In this document: piece after piece, positions 34,631 through 46,745 of the stretch
Layout of the letters: each line of letters opens with the position of its first letter
How positions within the stretch are numbered: the stretch's first letter is position 1
Assembly (NCBI GenBank): GCA_900660155.1
Contig: CABFPE010000079.1
Span: 171,017-235,016 of the forward strand
DNA from: Hofstenia miamia
Lineage: Eukaryota > Xenacoelomorpha > Acoela > Hofsteniidae
Reading direction: 5' to 3'
Length of the DNA: 64,000 bases
The notes under the pieces: model-generated
Database searches by the model: none
Told to the model about the DNA's origin: nothing
Seen by the model: the letters and a program-made list of their open reading frames with translations, nothing else
Position numbers and translations under genes: made by a program

Positions 34631-35934
34631 CAGTTGTCACCAAAAGTCTGAAACCACCCACACATGATTAAGATTTTATTATTTCTTGAACAGATATCTA
34701 TGTTCTGGTTACTCCAAATTTAATACTTAGTGTTGAATCAACATAATAACTTTGTTCTGATAGATAAATGACCTTTAAATTTGAAACTTGCATTAAAGGC
34801 ATGCTTTAACATCATCATTCTCTCTTCAAATATCTATTGCAATAGCTGAATTTTTGACTAAACTCCATGCTCAAATCATTGTTCTTCATTCAGAAAACTG
34901 CTCTTAACAGCAAATTGCAGTGAAATTCAACATCTTGAAGAAAGGAGTAAAGAAAACAATACACTGATTTGAAAATATCAATGAATACCAATCATGGAAA
35001 TTCATTGGCTGTCCAAAATGCACAACTATCAGAATTGACCATTCATTTTTACAATATGGGTTAGCCATCTTGAATGGACAGCATCTCAGATTTGCAACAA
35101 ATTGCGTTTTATGCAGACTTTACCAAGTTGAAATACTATTAGGCACTGCTTGCAAGTAAAATTTAACCTCAAATAAAAAATTCCAGCCTTTGTTATCAAA
35201 AAGAAACATTTGAGACAAAAGAAAGTTTTGCAGAAGATTGAGATCTTGGACTGCAGAAATTGTGTGTTCATTGGCCAGTTGGTAAGAACTATTGCCTAAA
35301 ATACATCCAACTACCATTTAAAAACTGCCTCAGATTATGGTTTGGGGAGCAATCTCTGCAAAAGGACGTGCCACCATCACATTCATTCCTCCAGGAACCA
35401 TGATGAATGAACAAAGATGCCTAGAAATTTTGAAAAAAAGCTTCCAAATCACATGGGTTTCACTTGTGCAAATATTTCCAGCAAGATGGAGTGCCATGTC
35501 ACACAGCAAAGTTGATTCAAAGCTGACTCCAACGTCAAATTTGGAGCCAAGGCTGGGGTCAAGCCCAGACTTGAACCTAATTGAAAATTGTTGGAGCATT
35601 CTCAAGAAGAAAGTGCCTTTTAAGTACTCAAATTCCATGGAAGGCTCAAAGCAGAACATTTGGACCACCTGGATGCAAGAGATTCTGTCAAAATTTTGCA
35701 AATCTCTAATTGATTCAATGCCTTGAAGAATCCAGCAGGTGTTGGCCAACAATAGACATTCTTTTTTCTGGTAAAGAGTGTTTTGAATAAAAGCTTTTGT
35801 ATTTCATTCTGTATTTGCGCTTGTTTTTAGAAATTAAACATATTACATAAAATCATTCATGAGGGCAAAATTCTATCATAAATTTGGATATTTTGATTTG
35901 AAGCAGGGTGGTCTTAGACTTTTGGTGACAACTG
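34631..35934 (+). mobile_element. Tc1-like transposon, full length but decayed
   Basis: Ends are inverted repeats: CAGTTGTCACCAAAAGTCTGA at the left and CAGTTGTCACCAAAAGTCTAA read inverted from the right. TA flanks are present at 34629-34630 and 35935-35936. At 1304 bp the element has the usual Tc1 length. The plus strand encodes transposase pieces: MVWGAISAKGRATITFIPPG from 35337, then SSPDLNLIENCWSILKKKV near 35560, the D(x)N segment around the third catalytic acid, and CKSLIDSMP at the C-terminus (to 35726). The segment between the first block and the SPDLN block is shorter and garbled relative to active Tc1 transposases, and the N-terminal domain is not open, so the copy is inactive. CpG is nearly absent, consistent with age. 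Confidence 0.88.
35337..35726 (+). pseudogene. Tc1 transposase C-terminal half, pseudogene
   Basis: A 129-codon open frame within the Tc1-like transposon, starting at MVWGAISAKGR and ending at the natural C-terminus DSMP. It keeps the SPDLNLIEN block but has lost the Q-D-N-A-P-x-H region expected 30-40 residues before it, through a deletion or out-of-frame stretch, so it cannot be catalytically competent. Confidence 0.75.
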
Positions 35935-36119
35935 TATAAGATCTTTCACATAATCATTATTGGTGGTTGTTTTATATTTTGTATCCAACATGGTAAGCAG
36001 TTTTACAGCTTCATGGCAAAAAGTGACTTTTAAAAGTGTCATGACTGTTATGGAGTGCACTAATGTATTATAGAAATATTCAATGTGTGCAAAAATGTAT
36101 ATTTAGTATTTACTGCTGA

Positions 36120-39100
36120 TGTGTGTTATGGCTACTTTTATTAACTGGATTAAAGTTTTGTTTAAGTATTCAATTACACCATTGCTTTGTAGATATTAAT
36201 GTGCAGCATGTTTGTGAAAAATTTCCAATTGTTGATGTAGTTATTGTGCCAATGAGCCTCCAATTGGCTGCTGTGGCCAGTATTATTGTTGACATTGCAT
36301 TGAAGTGTAATATCCAAGTATGCACAAGAGCAGTTGCAACAGTATGAACTGTTTAATAAGTTATGGGAACCATTCTAAAATATTTAGTAAAGTTGTCAAC
36401 AATGACAAAGATGTATTGGTATCCTTCATTATCTTTAAAAAATTGTTCAGTTTCAATGTGGACTATGTTGTTAGGTCCAGACAATGTTATTTTCTATAGT
36501 TCAACACATTGCATGTGAAAGTAATACAGTAGTGCAGATGAATTGTGTGTTTATTGCAAATTTGGTTTGAATAATGCCAGTATGTCCTCACTTATGGAAT
36601 TCTCTTGTTATGTTGTGTTTGTAGTATTCAAGAATTACAGTACAATTGTGGTATTTTCCTCTTACAAAGAGAAGCCCATTATTAGTGGTTAGTTGCCATT
36701 TATAGTTATTGAAGTATTTAGATAGAGTGTTTTAACTGGTAATTGTAGCATCCTCTACCAGGCTTCAACATCCAATTTCTCTATTATACTATTATAATTA
36801 GAGTGATACACTAGTGGGTAGGGATGTACTAATCATATGCTGCTTAATTTCCACATTACTAACTCTATTAACTGTAATTAATCAATGGTATAATGAACAC
36901 TATTTAGGTGATGAAGCTTCACAGTGTCCTTTCTGATTGTTGGTGATTGAGCATCCACCCAAGGCTGATCTCCAAATCAAGTAACCACCATTCTTCTACA
37001 TTCCAAGTGAATGAGTTTCACCTCTCAGCTCAATTAAGTAACTTATGTGTATCCTATCCTAGCTTGGTGCATACTCAAGACTGGCACAACTTGACTTAGT
37101 CTCAATTTGTAAAGTGTACTGTATATTTGCAACCTTAATTGTTACTAGCTGCTTAACTAATTATGTATTTAGCCATTACTGAAATATATTGGCTTTAATT
37201 AACTAAATAAATATCTAGCATGTTCCTACCCTACATGTAATAATCAATACATGCTCAGTCACATTATCAGTCACATTATAGTCATTAATTTGGATCTGAA
37301 ATGATATAGATATAAATTCCTACATTCAGCTTACCAGAATTATTTTGAATTACTTATTGTTAATACATGTAAGAAAGTGATTGATAGTTAGCTAAATGGA
37401 AATAAAAACTCTTAATTGCATCCTTGGCATAAGTGAATTTTCATGGTTCAGAACAAGGAACCTAGAATCATTCCTGTTATAGGATCTTTGCCACTACTGA
37501 ACACCAACCATTTAGCTGAACATTTTATTAGATAATCAGACCATAATAAGAAAAAAAGTATAAGAATTCCAAAGAAATTTCTTTATCAATTGTTACAATG
37601 AATTTCAATCTATTTATAGTTAACTCAAAAAAGTACCTGTTGATTTCAAATTTCAAATTTTTTGTCTGCCAGTATGGCTAAAAATAATGGACGCAAATTT
37701 GCCCCCTTTTTTTCACCAAATTAGTAGAATCCACAAGTACTAATTGTTAATCTTTTCATTGATAATTTCTTAGTTGCAATATATAAAATTAATTTATGAT
37801 CTATTTTTTAATCAAATTTCAGTTCAATCTTAGCTCTTCTTTTAATGACTATTTCTTTAGCAGCTTGATTAGTTTTGGGTTATGCTACACTATTCATGAT
37901 GTTGCCACTCTTATTAGTTTGATTAATGTTTGATTTAATTTCTCTACAGCTCCATTCACCTGTGGATGATATGCTGTTGTTCACTTGCTGACTATCTCTA
38001 TTAGTTTCACCAAATCTTGAAACAGTCCACTCTTGAATTGTGGTCCCTTGTCAGTTATTATCATTTGCATTGGACCAAATTTTAGGACCCACTCCTTCAT
38101 CACTATTCCAGCTGTTGTTTCTACTGTTGTTTTTTCATAGCTAACTGGAAAATGTACCTGTTGATTTCAAAATTTGAATTGTTTGTCTGCCAATATGGCT
38201 AAAAATAATAGAAGTGAATTCTCCCCCTTTGTTTTGCCAAAATTAGTAAGACCAACAAATATTCATTATAATCAATTTCACTGATATTTCTTGGTTGCAT
38301 TATACAAACTAATCTAGGTTGATAATAAAGTTTTATAATATCGTTTTTAATCACATTTTCAAATCAATCTTTGTTTTTTTCCTCTGACTATCTTTTGTTA
38401 GCAGCTTTTATTTTATTTGCAATTGAGGCTGGGTAGCTTCTTGAGTTCTGTCTTCAAATTATTTAAATCTTGTTGGTGATTCCATGTCAATTGCAATGGT
38501 GTTTTCCATCTCAACAAATTGGACATGTGTATAGTTTTTTTTGCTATGTTAGGTATGAAAGCCTGATAGTAGTTGGAGAAGACTAGTATTTGCACAATAT
38601 CCTTTTTGTTATTAAGTGGAGTGATTATATTAATTGTGTCACAGGTGTCTTCTTTTAAGCTAATTTTACCTTTTTGATCTGTTGACCAAGGAAAATAGGT
38701 GATGTTTGCAAAAGTTAACTTTTATTACCATTAACATTAAGTTCTGAATTCTTGAGTAAGCTTAGGCTCTTATCAAGTTTAGTGATGTGTTCTGCTGGTG
38801 TCTTTGATGCAAAAAGTATGCATCTATGTATGTTACAATGCCTTTGTCTGGCTGTTTGTTGTCATTTTACAGGACTCTCTCACTTAGTGTTTAAATGCTG
38901 CAAGGGCATTACAATGCCATTTGAACAAGCCATTCAGAGTGATAAAGGCTGTTTTTTGATATCTCTTTTGTGTATGGTTACCTGCTAATATGCTTTGCAA
39001 AGATCTAGAGTTGTAAATAATGAGTTTTGACCTGCTGTAAAAAGGATTTATTCAATGTGTGGTAGAAGGTAAGAGTCCTTTTTTGTTATATTATTTGGTT

Positions 39101-39400
39101 TATAAAAGTCAATACATAATCAGTATTTATTGTTCTGCTTAATGAAAACAGTTGTTGCTGCATACAGAATTTTCAATGGTTGGATAACACCATTAATTAG
39201 TAAGTCTGAAATTATGTTTGATTACTCATGTTTCACATTTTCTGGTACTGGACAAACTGGTTGGCTTATCAAGTTGTTATTGATGATATTAATATAATGC
39301 TCCTCTTTTATTGCTTTCCCTATGCTAATAGTGTTAAAATTGAAAATTGCTTTTGTTTAATTACTTGATTTTATTGTTGGAAAGTGTAGATCAAGTGTGG
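36120..39400 (-). mobile_element. Ty3/gypsy-type LTR retrotransposon fossil, broken and rearranged
   Basis: Minus-strand remains of a pol gene. Reverse transcriptase resemblance spans roughly 38,750-39,250; the RT/RNase H linker region (NYYQAFIPNIAKK) lies at about 38,410-38,595. Integrase-like pieces occur twice, at about 37,850-38,140 (C-terminal part of the core) and 36,130-36,700 (zinc-binding and core regions), an order that cannot come from one simple insertion. The whole is heavily broken, with many breaks. Two repeated blocks of about 150-180 bp lie in direct orientation at 37617-37790 and 38145-38330. CpG is almost absent, so the remains look old. No pair of direct LTRs was identified. 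Confidence 0.7.
36720..37140 (+). repeat. Left arm of a 400-bp inverted repeat
   Basis: Runs from about GCATCCTCTACCAGGCTTC (36746) to GTAAAGTGTACTGTATATTTG (37110). The reverse complement of 40240-40640 matches along its length, by eye at around 75-85%, including CCTATCCTAGCTTGGTGC and AGTCTCAATTTGTAAAGTG. The pair flanks part of the gypsy fossil. It may represent two oppositely placed terminal repeats. Confidence 0.75.
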
Positions 39401-40239
39401 TTTTTCATTCAATACTGGAATTGAGTTAGATTTGTTGTTGGTTTCAATAAATTCAAGCAAAAGTATTGGTTTTTTGTCTGACAATGGCAATGATTGATGC
39501 TGCAAGTATTGTTATATTACCTGGTGTTATATTGATAAGTTTATTTCTTTTATTTAAATTGGCTGTAATGGCTGTATTATTGCAGCATTTGAGTATAGAT
39601 GTCAGTATAATGACTATTTTGGTGTTTATGCCCTGTTAATCATTGATTACAATGTCAGAATTAAGTGGTTGATTTAATGCAAGTGAAATGAAGTGCCAAC
39701 TAAAAGGATCCATTTTGATGGTTTTAAATGAGTGTAATGAAATTATTTCATTGTTGAGTGATTGTGGATGTGTGGTGATATCTGTGTTTATTGGATCAAT
39801 GGTAAGTGTTTTGTTCATAAGTTGATAATTCAGTGGAATTCTTTCCCAAGTATTAATCCATATGGTTGGTTAGAGAGACTATCAGTACATCTTGGTTGAA
39901 TTTGTTGTTTAAAATGCTAAATTAAAATTCATTTATTAATCCCTTTGTGTCTACATAGTTGCCAGAAGTATTAATTAATCTGTGGTTATGCAGTTAATTT
40001 GTGATGAATTAATGCTGGTTTGATTTGTGCAGGTGTCTGCAATTGTAGCATAATCCATAACAAATCAAGCTGCTAAAGAATATAGTAAGTCAAAGAAGAA
40101 TTAAGATCAAACTGAGATTTGATTATAAATAAATCATAAATTAATTACACTGGTATCTCAAAATTTTCAATTTCTTGAAATTTTGCCAATATATTTCAAT
40201 AAAGGCAGATTGAATAGTTATTTCAGCAGCTAGTGACAT

Positions 40240-40640
40240 TCAAGGTTGCAAGTATATAGTACACTTTACAAATTGAGACTAAGTTGAATTGTGTTGAGCT
40301 TTGAGTAAGCACCAAGCTAGGATAGGGCACATATAAGTTGCTTCACTGAGCTGAGAGGTGGAACTCATTCAACAGCAATTGAAAGAAGTGGTTGTTACTC
40401 AATCTGGAGATCAGCTTTAGGCAGATGCCTGACCATCAACAGCTGGTAAAGACACTGCAAGGCTTCCTCAGTAAATAGTGCTTATTATATCATCCCTTAA
40501 TTATAGTTATTGGAGTTTAATAATATAGAAGCTAAGCAGTTTAGGAATGGTATATCTCTACCTGCTAGTAAACCACAAAAGTTATATCTTAATAATAGAG
40601 GAGTTGTATATCAAAGACTGGTAGAGGATGCTACAACATA
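40240..40640 (-). repeat. Right arm of a 400-bp inverted repeat
   Basis: Inverted partner of 36720-37140. A shorter echo of its outer end (CTGGTAGGAGATGCTAT) occurs again at 40909, so parts of this repeat are present more than twice. Confidence 0.75.
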
Positions 40641-41255
40641 ATAAACTTCTATGAGCAGAGTGTTGGTGATTTATCAAAAGAATTGGATTACTGGATTTGT
40701 TGCTGACAGGAGAACAGCATCAGGTGGATGCCCAACAAGCAGGAAAACTGTGAAGAAATCTTACCCAAATAGTGATTGTTAATATATCTGCTAAAAAAGT
40801 TAATAGAGAAATATTACTAATTCACAGAGCATTTGAGAACAAAGAGATCCCTTCCCACCAAATTAATGGAGAACCAAAGTATTAGATTTAGATAATTTAA
40901 CATTGGGTCTGGTAGGAGATGCTATATGGAGAATCAGGAAAAATTCAGAAAAACAAAAACATTTGTTAGAGACACTTTTAATCAAGTGGAGGAATTAATG
41001 TACACAGTGAGCAACTGAACTTATCAGAAAATTAGAAGATAGGAAAGGTCAACAAGTCAATATACCTAACTAGGATGCATAGCATTGAGAAGGAAGAATT
41101 GGAACCATAAGGAAAAACCACTACTTACAATGAATTAATAATCTATGACAAATAGAAACAAAAGAGGGAGCGTGAAAAAAACCCAACCCAGAGTAGTGAT
41201 AACTTCAGTTGCATTGAGATCAACACCACCTACCAATGGAACAGATTAGTCCCCC

Positions 41256-41510
41256 ATGATGGAACTGCTAACAATTCACATGTCCCTAGAAACAAGTCCA
41301 CAGGAAGTCTATGCTAAAAATGAAATATGGCAGTTGAGAAGAAAATTCAAACAAATGGATGAAGAGAGAGAAAACCTAATAAAAGAGCTCAAAACAGACA
41401 TGAGCTCAAGGTTGCAAGAAAAGAGTAAACTATTCCAACAGGAGATAAAGAGATTAACTCAGAAACTAGCTGAGTTGAACAAGAAGATTATAGAACAGAA
41501 CAAAAAGTAG
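41256..41510 (+). other. Coiled-coil-like open frame, origin unknown
   Basis: An 84-codon frame rich in Glu, Lys, Gln and Leu with heptad-like spacing (for example LRRKFKQMDEERENLIKELK). The following sequence to about 41,740 keeps the same composition in changing frames. It lies just outside the inverted repeat at 40240-40640 and could be a structural-protein relic of the neighbouring fossil element or simply A/G-rich DNA. Not supported as a host gene. Confidence 0.35.
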
Positions 41511-41749
41511 GAAAGGACGTATTGGGAACTAGAAAGAGAACATAAACACCTTGTAGAAGACAATGAAATCCTATCACAGGAACTCAAACAGTTAAGAGAC
41601 AAACTCTGATTGATTAAATTAATGGAAGAGGAAAAACAGGGAGAAATAGAAACTCACAAGATGGAATTTGAAAAAAGAGAGAGAACTACAAACAATGCTT
41701 GAAAGGAGAAACAAGCAAGAGAAAGAATATGAATATTGTGATGTATTAT

Positions 41750-42295
41750 GATTTTTTTCAGATTTCTGATCCTCCTTGAATAATATCCTCATTGTTGCCA
41801 GGCTAATTATACATTTACAGTACAATATGTATACAAAAAATAACATTTAATATTTGCAAGTAAACAAGTCCCAATGACTGTCAAAAGAAATAGAATAGGC
41901 TGCCCACATAAACAACTACTACTAAATGATTGGTAAATATATCAATAATAAAATAAAAAATTAGCAAAACAAATAGTGAATAAATGCCAAAATTTTAGCT
42001 GCATACTTTAATAAAGTACAAACTACAAAAGTAATGAGTATAATTTTATTTTTTTTTAAATCTAAGCAGAGTCTTGAGGGACTGCTGAATATTTACTAAA
42101 TCCAAATAATTATAGTACATTTATTTACTTGCAATTTCATATCCTAAATAATGACATTACATAGAAAACTAATTGAAAAACAGTCCAAAGAAATACATAC
42201 TTTTAAAAGTATCATTACAATTTAATTGAAATTGTGTTCCTAATAATTTTTAATTTTTGGTTTTGTCACACTTGGGGGAAATAAAATCAGAGGAA
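41750..42295. other. Non-coding stretch, no gene seen
   Basis: AT-rich, CpG-poor DNA between the fossil element and the foldback; nothing recognised. Confidence 0.45.
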
Positions 42296-42299
42296 GTGA

Positions 42300-43060
42300 T
42301 ATGAAATGGGTGAAACCAGGTTTTTTGAGTACTCAGAATGCTAAGAACTCTTACTTGAATAAGCTCACAAAACATTATTGGAAAAAGTCAGAGAAAAATC
42401 ATCAAAACTCAGAATTAAACTCAATTGAAAATCCAATTGAAAATGCTGTAAATTACAATTTCCTTACCAATCACAAGAATCACATAGAATTTTTGTAAAA
42501 TAAATGGTTTTCTGTTTTTACAACTAAAGAACTTGAAAGTAGAAAAAATATTGAACTCAAACTTGAAATGCAAAAACCTAAAAAACCCAAAAAAACTTGG
42601 TCTAAGTAACCAGGGTTTTCAAGTTGAGTTCAAGTTACTCAGACCAAGTTTATATTTTTACATTTTGAGTTTGACTTCATATACTTTTTAAAGAAAATTC
42701 TGTGTTTGATTGAGTTTTTTTAATTTCAAGTTTTTTAGATTAGAAAACATTTATTTTACAATAACTCTAAGCTAAAAAATAGATATTTGTGATTAGTAAA
42801 GAAATTGAAATTGAAAATATTTTCAATTGAGCTCAACTTTGAGTTTTGATGATCTCTCTTCTGAGTTTTTCTGAATTAGTTTTTTAGCCTGACAAAGGGT
42901 TTTTGAGTTGATTTTGAATTGTTTGGACTAAGTTTGAGCTTTTACATTTTGAGTTCACATTCAAATATTTTTTTAAAAAAATTTCTGAGTTTGATTGAGT
43001 GTTTTTCTAATTCCTAGTTTTTTAGGGTAAAAACATTATGTTTTACAATAATATTACTTC
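42300..43060. repeat. Large foldback (inverted repeat) with extra half-arm
   Basis: The left arm (about 42,310-42,600) and right arm (about 42,640-42,900) are reverse complements at roughly 75-80% by eye. Examples: AAACTCAGAATTAAACTCAATTG at 42,405 pairs with CAATTGAGCTCAACTTTGAGTTT at 42,825, and ACTTGGTCTAAGTAACC pairs with the GTTACTCAGACCAAGT that follows at once, leaving almost no loop. A further copy of the outer right-arm segment (GAGTTTGATTGAGT, then TAGTTTTTTAGGGTAAAAACA) follows at 42,930-43,060 in direct orientation. Transcribed, it would form a long hairpin. No coding sequence or terminal target duplication was identified. Confidence 0.75.
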
Positions 43061-45224
43061 AGTCAATTAATTGTTAATTTCTTTTTATGTATGAATATGT
43101 AAATTTAATAAAGCAGTTACCTAAAACATCTTTTAATGTTGAACTGTAATTAAGCCTAAGCATACATCAATGAAGAACCTAACAAGGTTTGTCAAAGACA
43201 CACACTAGGATGAATATATAAAATTCGGGGACAGCAGCACTAAACAAATAGGTTGTAATGCTGCCATTTGAAAAACTTGATGATGAATTTCTAAATCAAA
43301 ATGACAAGATCACATTGAATAAATTAACTTTAACTACAATAGTAAATGAAAAAAATTTGTGAAATATTACTAAAACTTTTACTAATACTATAATGCAAAA
43401 CATTAATTCCTTGATTTACACAAATGAATAGCAATGTAAAACTTCTTACAAAAATCAAAATGTTTTAATAAAAAGCTACAATAAACATATTACGCATCAA
43501 TTATAATTTTTATATCGCAGATATTAGCAAGAGTATATACATTATTTCTGTAATCGAACATATACTATGAACCTGTGAACAGCAGGAATGACGTCAAACC
43601 AATAGCAAATAAGTAATGGGATTAGCTAACAAAACCTTAATTTTCTCTAAATATACAAAAAATTGACGCCTGGCACACTTTTTTTCGTGATTTTCAGCCC
43701 AAAATATATAAAATAAGTGTATTTTAAAAATAATCTAAATTTTGTGAAACTTCCCCCTTACATTGAACTACTCATTCAATAAGAAATTAACGAATTTCTA
43801 CAAAAACCACTGATTAAAACATTAACTATAATATTCTAAATCATAATATAATCCTATTACAACAACATTTTGTCTTTATTAAAACGAATATCACATTAAA
43901 AACTTTTACAACTCCTACTAATGCTGTAACAATACTTTTGATTGGTACAAAGGTATGACGTCATACAAAACTTAATACGGATTATAGCCTTGACATAGTA
44001 ACATTTTTCGTCTTAGTTTTATTGTATTTTTGTATTTACTGTAGTTTACAATTATAAATTCTTATATTTTTATTAAAATTATTAAATATACTTACCAAAG
44101 TATAACATAAAGCGTTTTTCAGTTACAGAAAACGTTTATCTGAGAGTTGAATTACATTTAAATCGGTAAACTAAAAAAGGACTATACTGACTTAAATATT
44201 AATTTTTCAAAATTTTAAGGATTTGCGATTGTTGCTCGTAAAAAACTGGTCTTGAAAAGTTGGATGAAACATCAATTTTTTTGAAAAAGTCCACTAAAGT
44301 AAAATTGATCCGCTTAAATCATGTCTTCATTGATTGAAATTGAAATAATAACCGTCCTTCTTTTGATTTTAGTAATATTTAGTTTGCGACAAAACTTAGG
44401 TTGTGTACTAATTTGAACAAGTTTTCGTACATTCTAGCTTGCCGATATATCGGAATAGATACATTAAAAGTTGAGGGCATTCTTGAAGAATCTGGGACCG
44501 CTTAAAAATCAAGTTGAGAATTAATATGATTGTTGGAGGTTTTCGAAAACCTCATAAAGTCAACAAATAAACAATCAAATAGTAGTTATGTTTTATTTTT
44601 ACCAACACATCAGGGTGTTTTTTAGCTTCACTAACAATGTGGATTTACAATACTTCTGCTCTACACGCAGCAGACGGTGTGTAATATCTTAACTTATCAA
44701 ACTGATCACATTCTTCAAAACGTAATGCTAGACCTCAGACACATAATTAGAATCCGGATAATTTTAGTTTCAGTCCTCGAATAATTTAAAAATCTGTTCA
44801 AAAAGTTCTTTGCTCTCAGTTTCAGTTTTTCAAAAAATTCTTTCTTTTAAGCATTTCTTAAGTTATGTACAATTACTAACTGCAAAAATAAGGTAGTGTT
44901 AGGTTACAGTTGAAAGAGTACCCTTGGGTAGGGCTGGTACCAGTAAAAGAGTTTGTAAATTCCAAAAATAAAATTGAACATTTATGGAAACTTTATTTGG
45001 AATTTGCCTTTAATTCTTTACAAAAAGGCCGGAAGTGTATTATTTAATCTTCATGCAACTCAATCATTGTTAGGTAACAACGTCAAAAACTTGCTGTTCA
45101 TTCTAGTAGTCGTAAATTGAAAACACGGGTATTCGGATGAGTACGAATATAGGTACCAGAAATCCTTGCAACGGGCAACATTTACTTTATATTGTTAGTG
45201 GATATATCATTCGCTATCTGTAAT
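43061..45224. other. Unassigned intergenic sequence; CpG returns
   Basis: No gene recognised. From about 43,480 CpG sites become frequent again (TTACGCATC, ATGACGTC, GACGCCTGG), marking the right edge of the CpG-poor block. Confidence 0.45.
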
Positions 45225-46109
45225 AATTCATGCTTGTACATTAAAGTTATTTCATCTATTCAAGATTAGAAAAAGCAAGTTTATTTCAAAAATTATAAAT
45301 AATATACATAAGCATTTTATGTTTATATTAGAAAGAATCGTGACATACCTGTGATCAAGAAATCAGAAGTGCTAATTTTGCTGTCTCAATGTAAATGAAT
45401 CCGTGAATTTGCAAAGCGACGTAACATGTTCATTAGCAGTGTCGCCAATATTAAGAAATCAGGCGCAATCAAGTTAAAGAGATCTGGACAATGTCATTGA
45501 ATAAAGTAAATTACAGATAAAGAAGACCATATATTGCTGCGTTATCAAAAGAAGTCGACGATAGCATATGCTGCACCGTTGGGCTGGCGATGAAAAGATT
45601 CTGGCGTGAATATTTGCACTCGTACAGTCCGACGACCCTTGAACACACTTCTTTGTACGAGTGTCANAATTCATGCTTGTACATTAAAGTTATTTCATCT
45701 ATTCAAGATTAGAAAAAGCAAGTTTATTTCAAAAATTATAAATAATATACATAAGCATTTTATGTTTATATTAGAAAGAATCGTGACATACCTGTGATCA
45801 AGAAATCAGAAGTGCTAATTTTGCTGTCTCAATGTAAATGAATCCGTGAATTTGCAAAGCGACGTAACATGTTCATTAGCAGTGTCGCCAATATTAAGAA
45901 ATCAGGCGCAATCAAGTTAAAGAGATCTGGACAATGTCATTGAATAAAGTACATTACAGATAAAGAAGACCATATATTGCTGCGTTATCAAAAGAAGTCG
46001 ACGATAGCATATGCTGCACCGTTGGGCTGGCGATGAAAAGATTCTGGCGTGAATATTTGCACTCGTACAGTCCGACGACCCTTGAACACACTTCTTTGTA
46101 CGAGTGTCA
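45225..46109 (+). repeat. 442-bp direct duplication joined by a single N
   Basis: Segment 45225-45666 is repeated at 45668-46109, separated by one undetermined base at 45667. Along the 442 bp I find one difference (AAGTAAATTACAG versus AAGTACATTACAG, near 45,507 and 45,950). The unit includes the N-terminal part of a Tc1-like transposase. Near-identity plus a lone N at the junction makes an assembly artefact the first explanation. Confidence 0.92.
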
Positions 46110-46745
46110 ATCCTCGTGTTGTCCCTAAATTAACAGTTTGCCAGAAATCATGCGGATTGGTCTGTGAAACACTGGCTAAAAGTATATTTCTCTTACGAGA
46201 CAACTTTTGAGTATCATGGAGCTTCTAAACAACAGTATGATGTCCAATCCGTTTTCCACCACATTTGCATGAGAAATCCAAGAACCCCACAAAAGTCATG
46301 CTCTGGAGCATCATAAGCTTTAATGGTGCTTGAAGGCATGCTTAACTCATCTCAATACCTAAAATTAGTTTAAACATGAGCTCTACTTCAAATGCAAGAG
46401 TGGTTCAATGACAGTGATTTTATATTCATGCAAAACAGTACTCCCTCTCAGACTGCAAGAGTTGTGAGAGAATTTTTTAGTGAAAATGGTGTTAATTTAC
46501 TTAAGTGACCAGGCAATTCTCCTGATTTAAACCCCATTAAGAACATATAGACTTGCTTAAACTCAAAATTGGGGAAAAAATATCACGACCAAGCAGTAAA
46601 TGATATCACGTGTATTTAGACATTGACATCATGACCCTACACTTCCAGCCACACTCATGTCTGTGATTGATAACATACCTCGCCGGATATCAGCAGTTAT
46701 TGCTGCAAGAGGTGATCATACAACTTATTGAGTGTACTTATTATA
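45500..46745 (+). mobile_element. Tc1-like transposon fragment with transposase relic
   Basis: Plus-strand pieces of a Tc1 transposase appear in order: a helix-turn-helix stretch NICTRTVRRPLN (about 46,050, also in the duplicated segment near 45,607), then KVMLWSIISFNG near 46,298, then FIFMQNSTPSQTARVVREFF near 46,420 and PGNSPDLNPIKNI near 46,510. Several stops interrupt the frame, including a TGA directly before PGNSPDLN and a TAG after NI, and at least one frameshift separates the blocks. The third catalytic residue region reads IKN where active copies have IEN. Terminal repeats were not found. Confidence 0.82.

Noticed and set aside
35330-35752. Minus-strand frame of 140 codons
   Set aside because: It overlaps the Tc1 transposase relic on the opposite strand and shows no family resemblance.
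38752-38988. Plus-strand frame of 78 codons
   Set aside because: Antisense to the reverse transcriptase-like part of the gypsy-type fossil.
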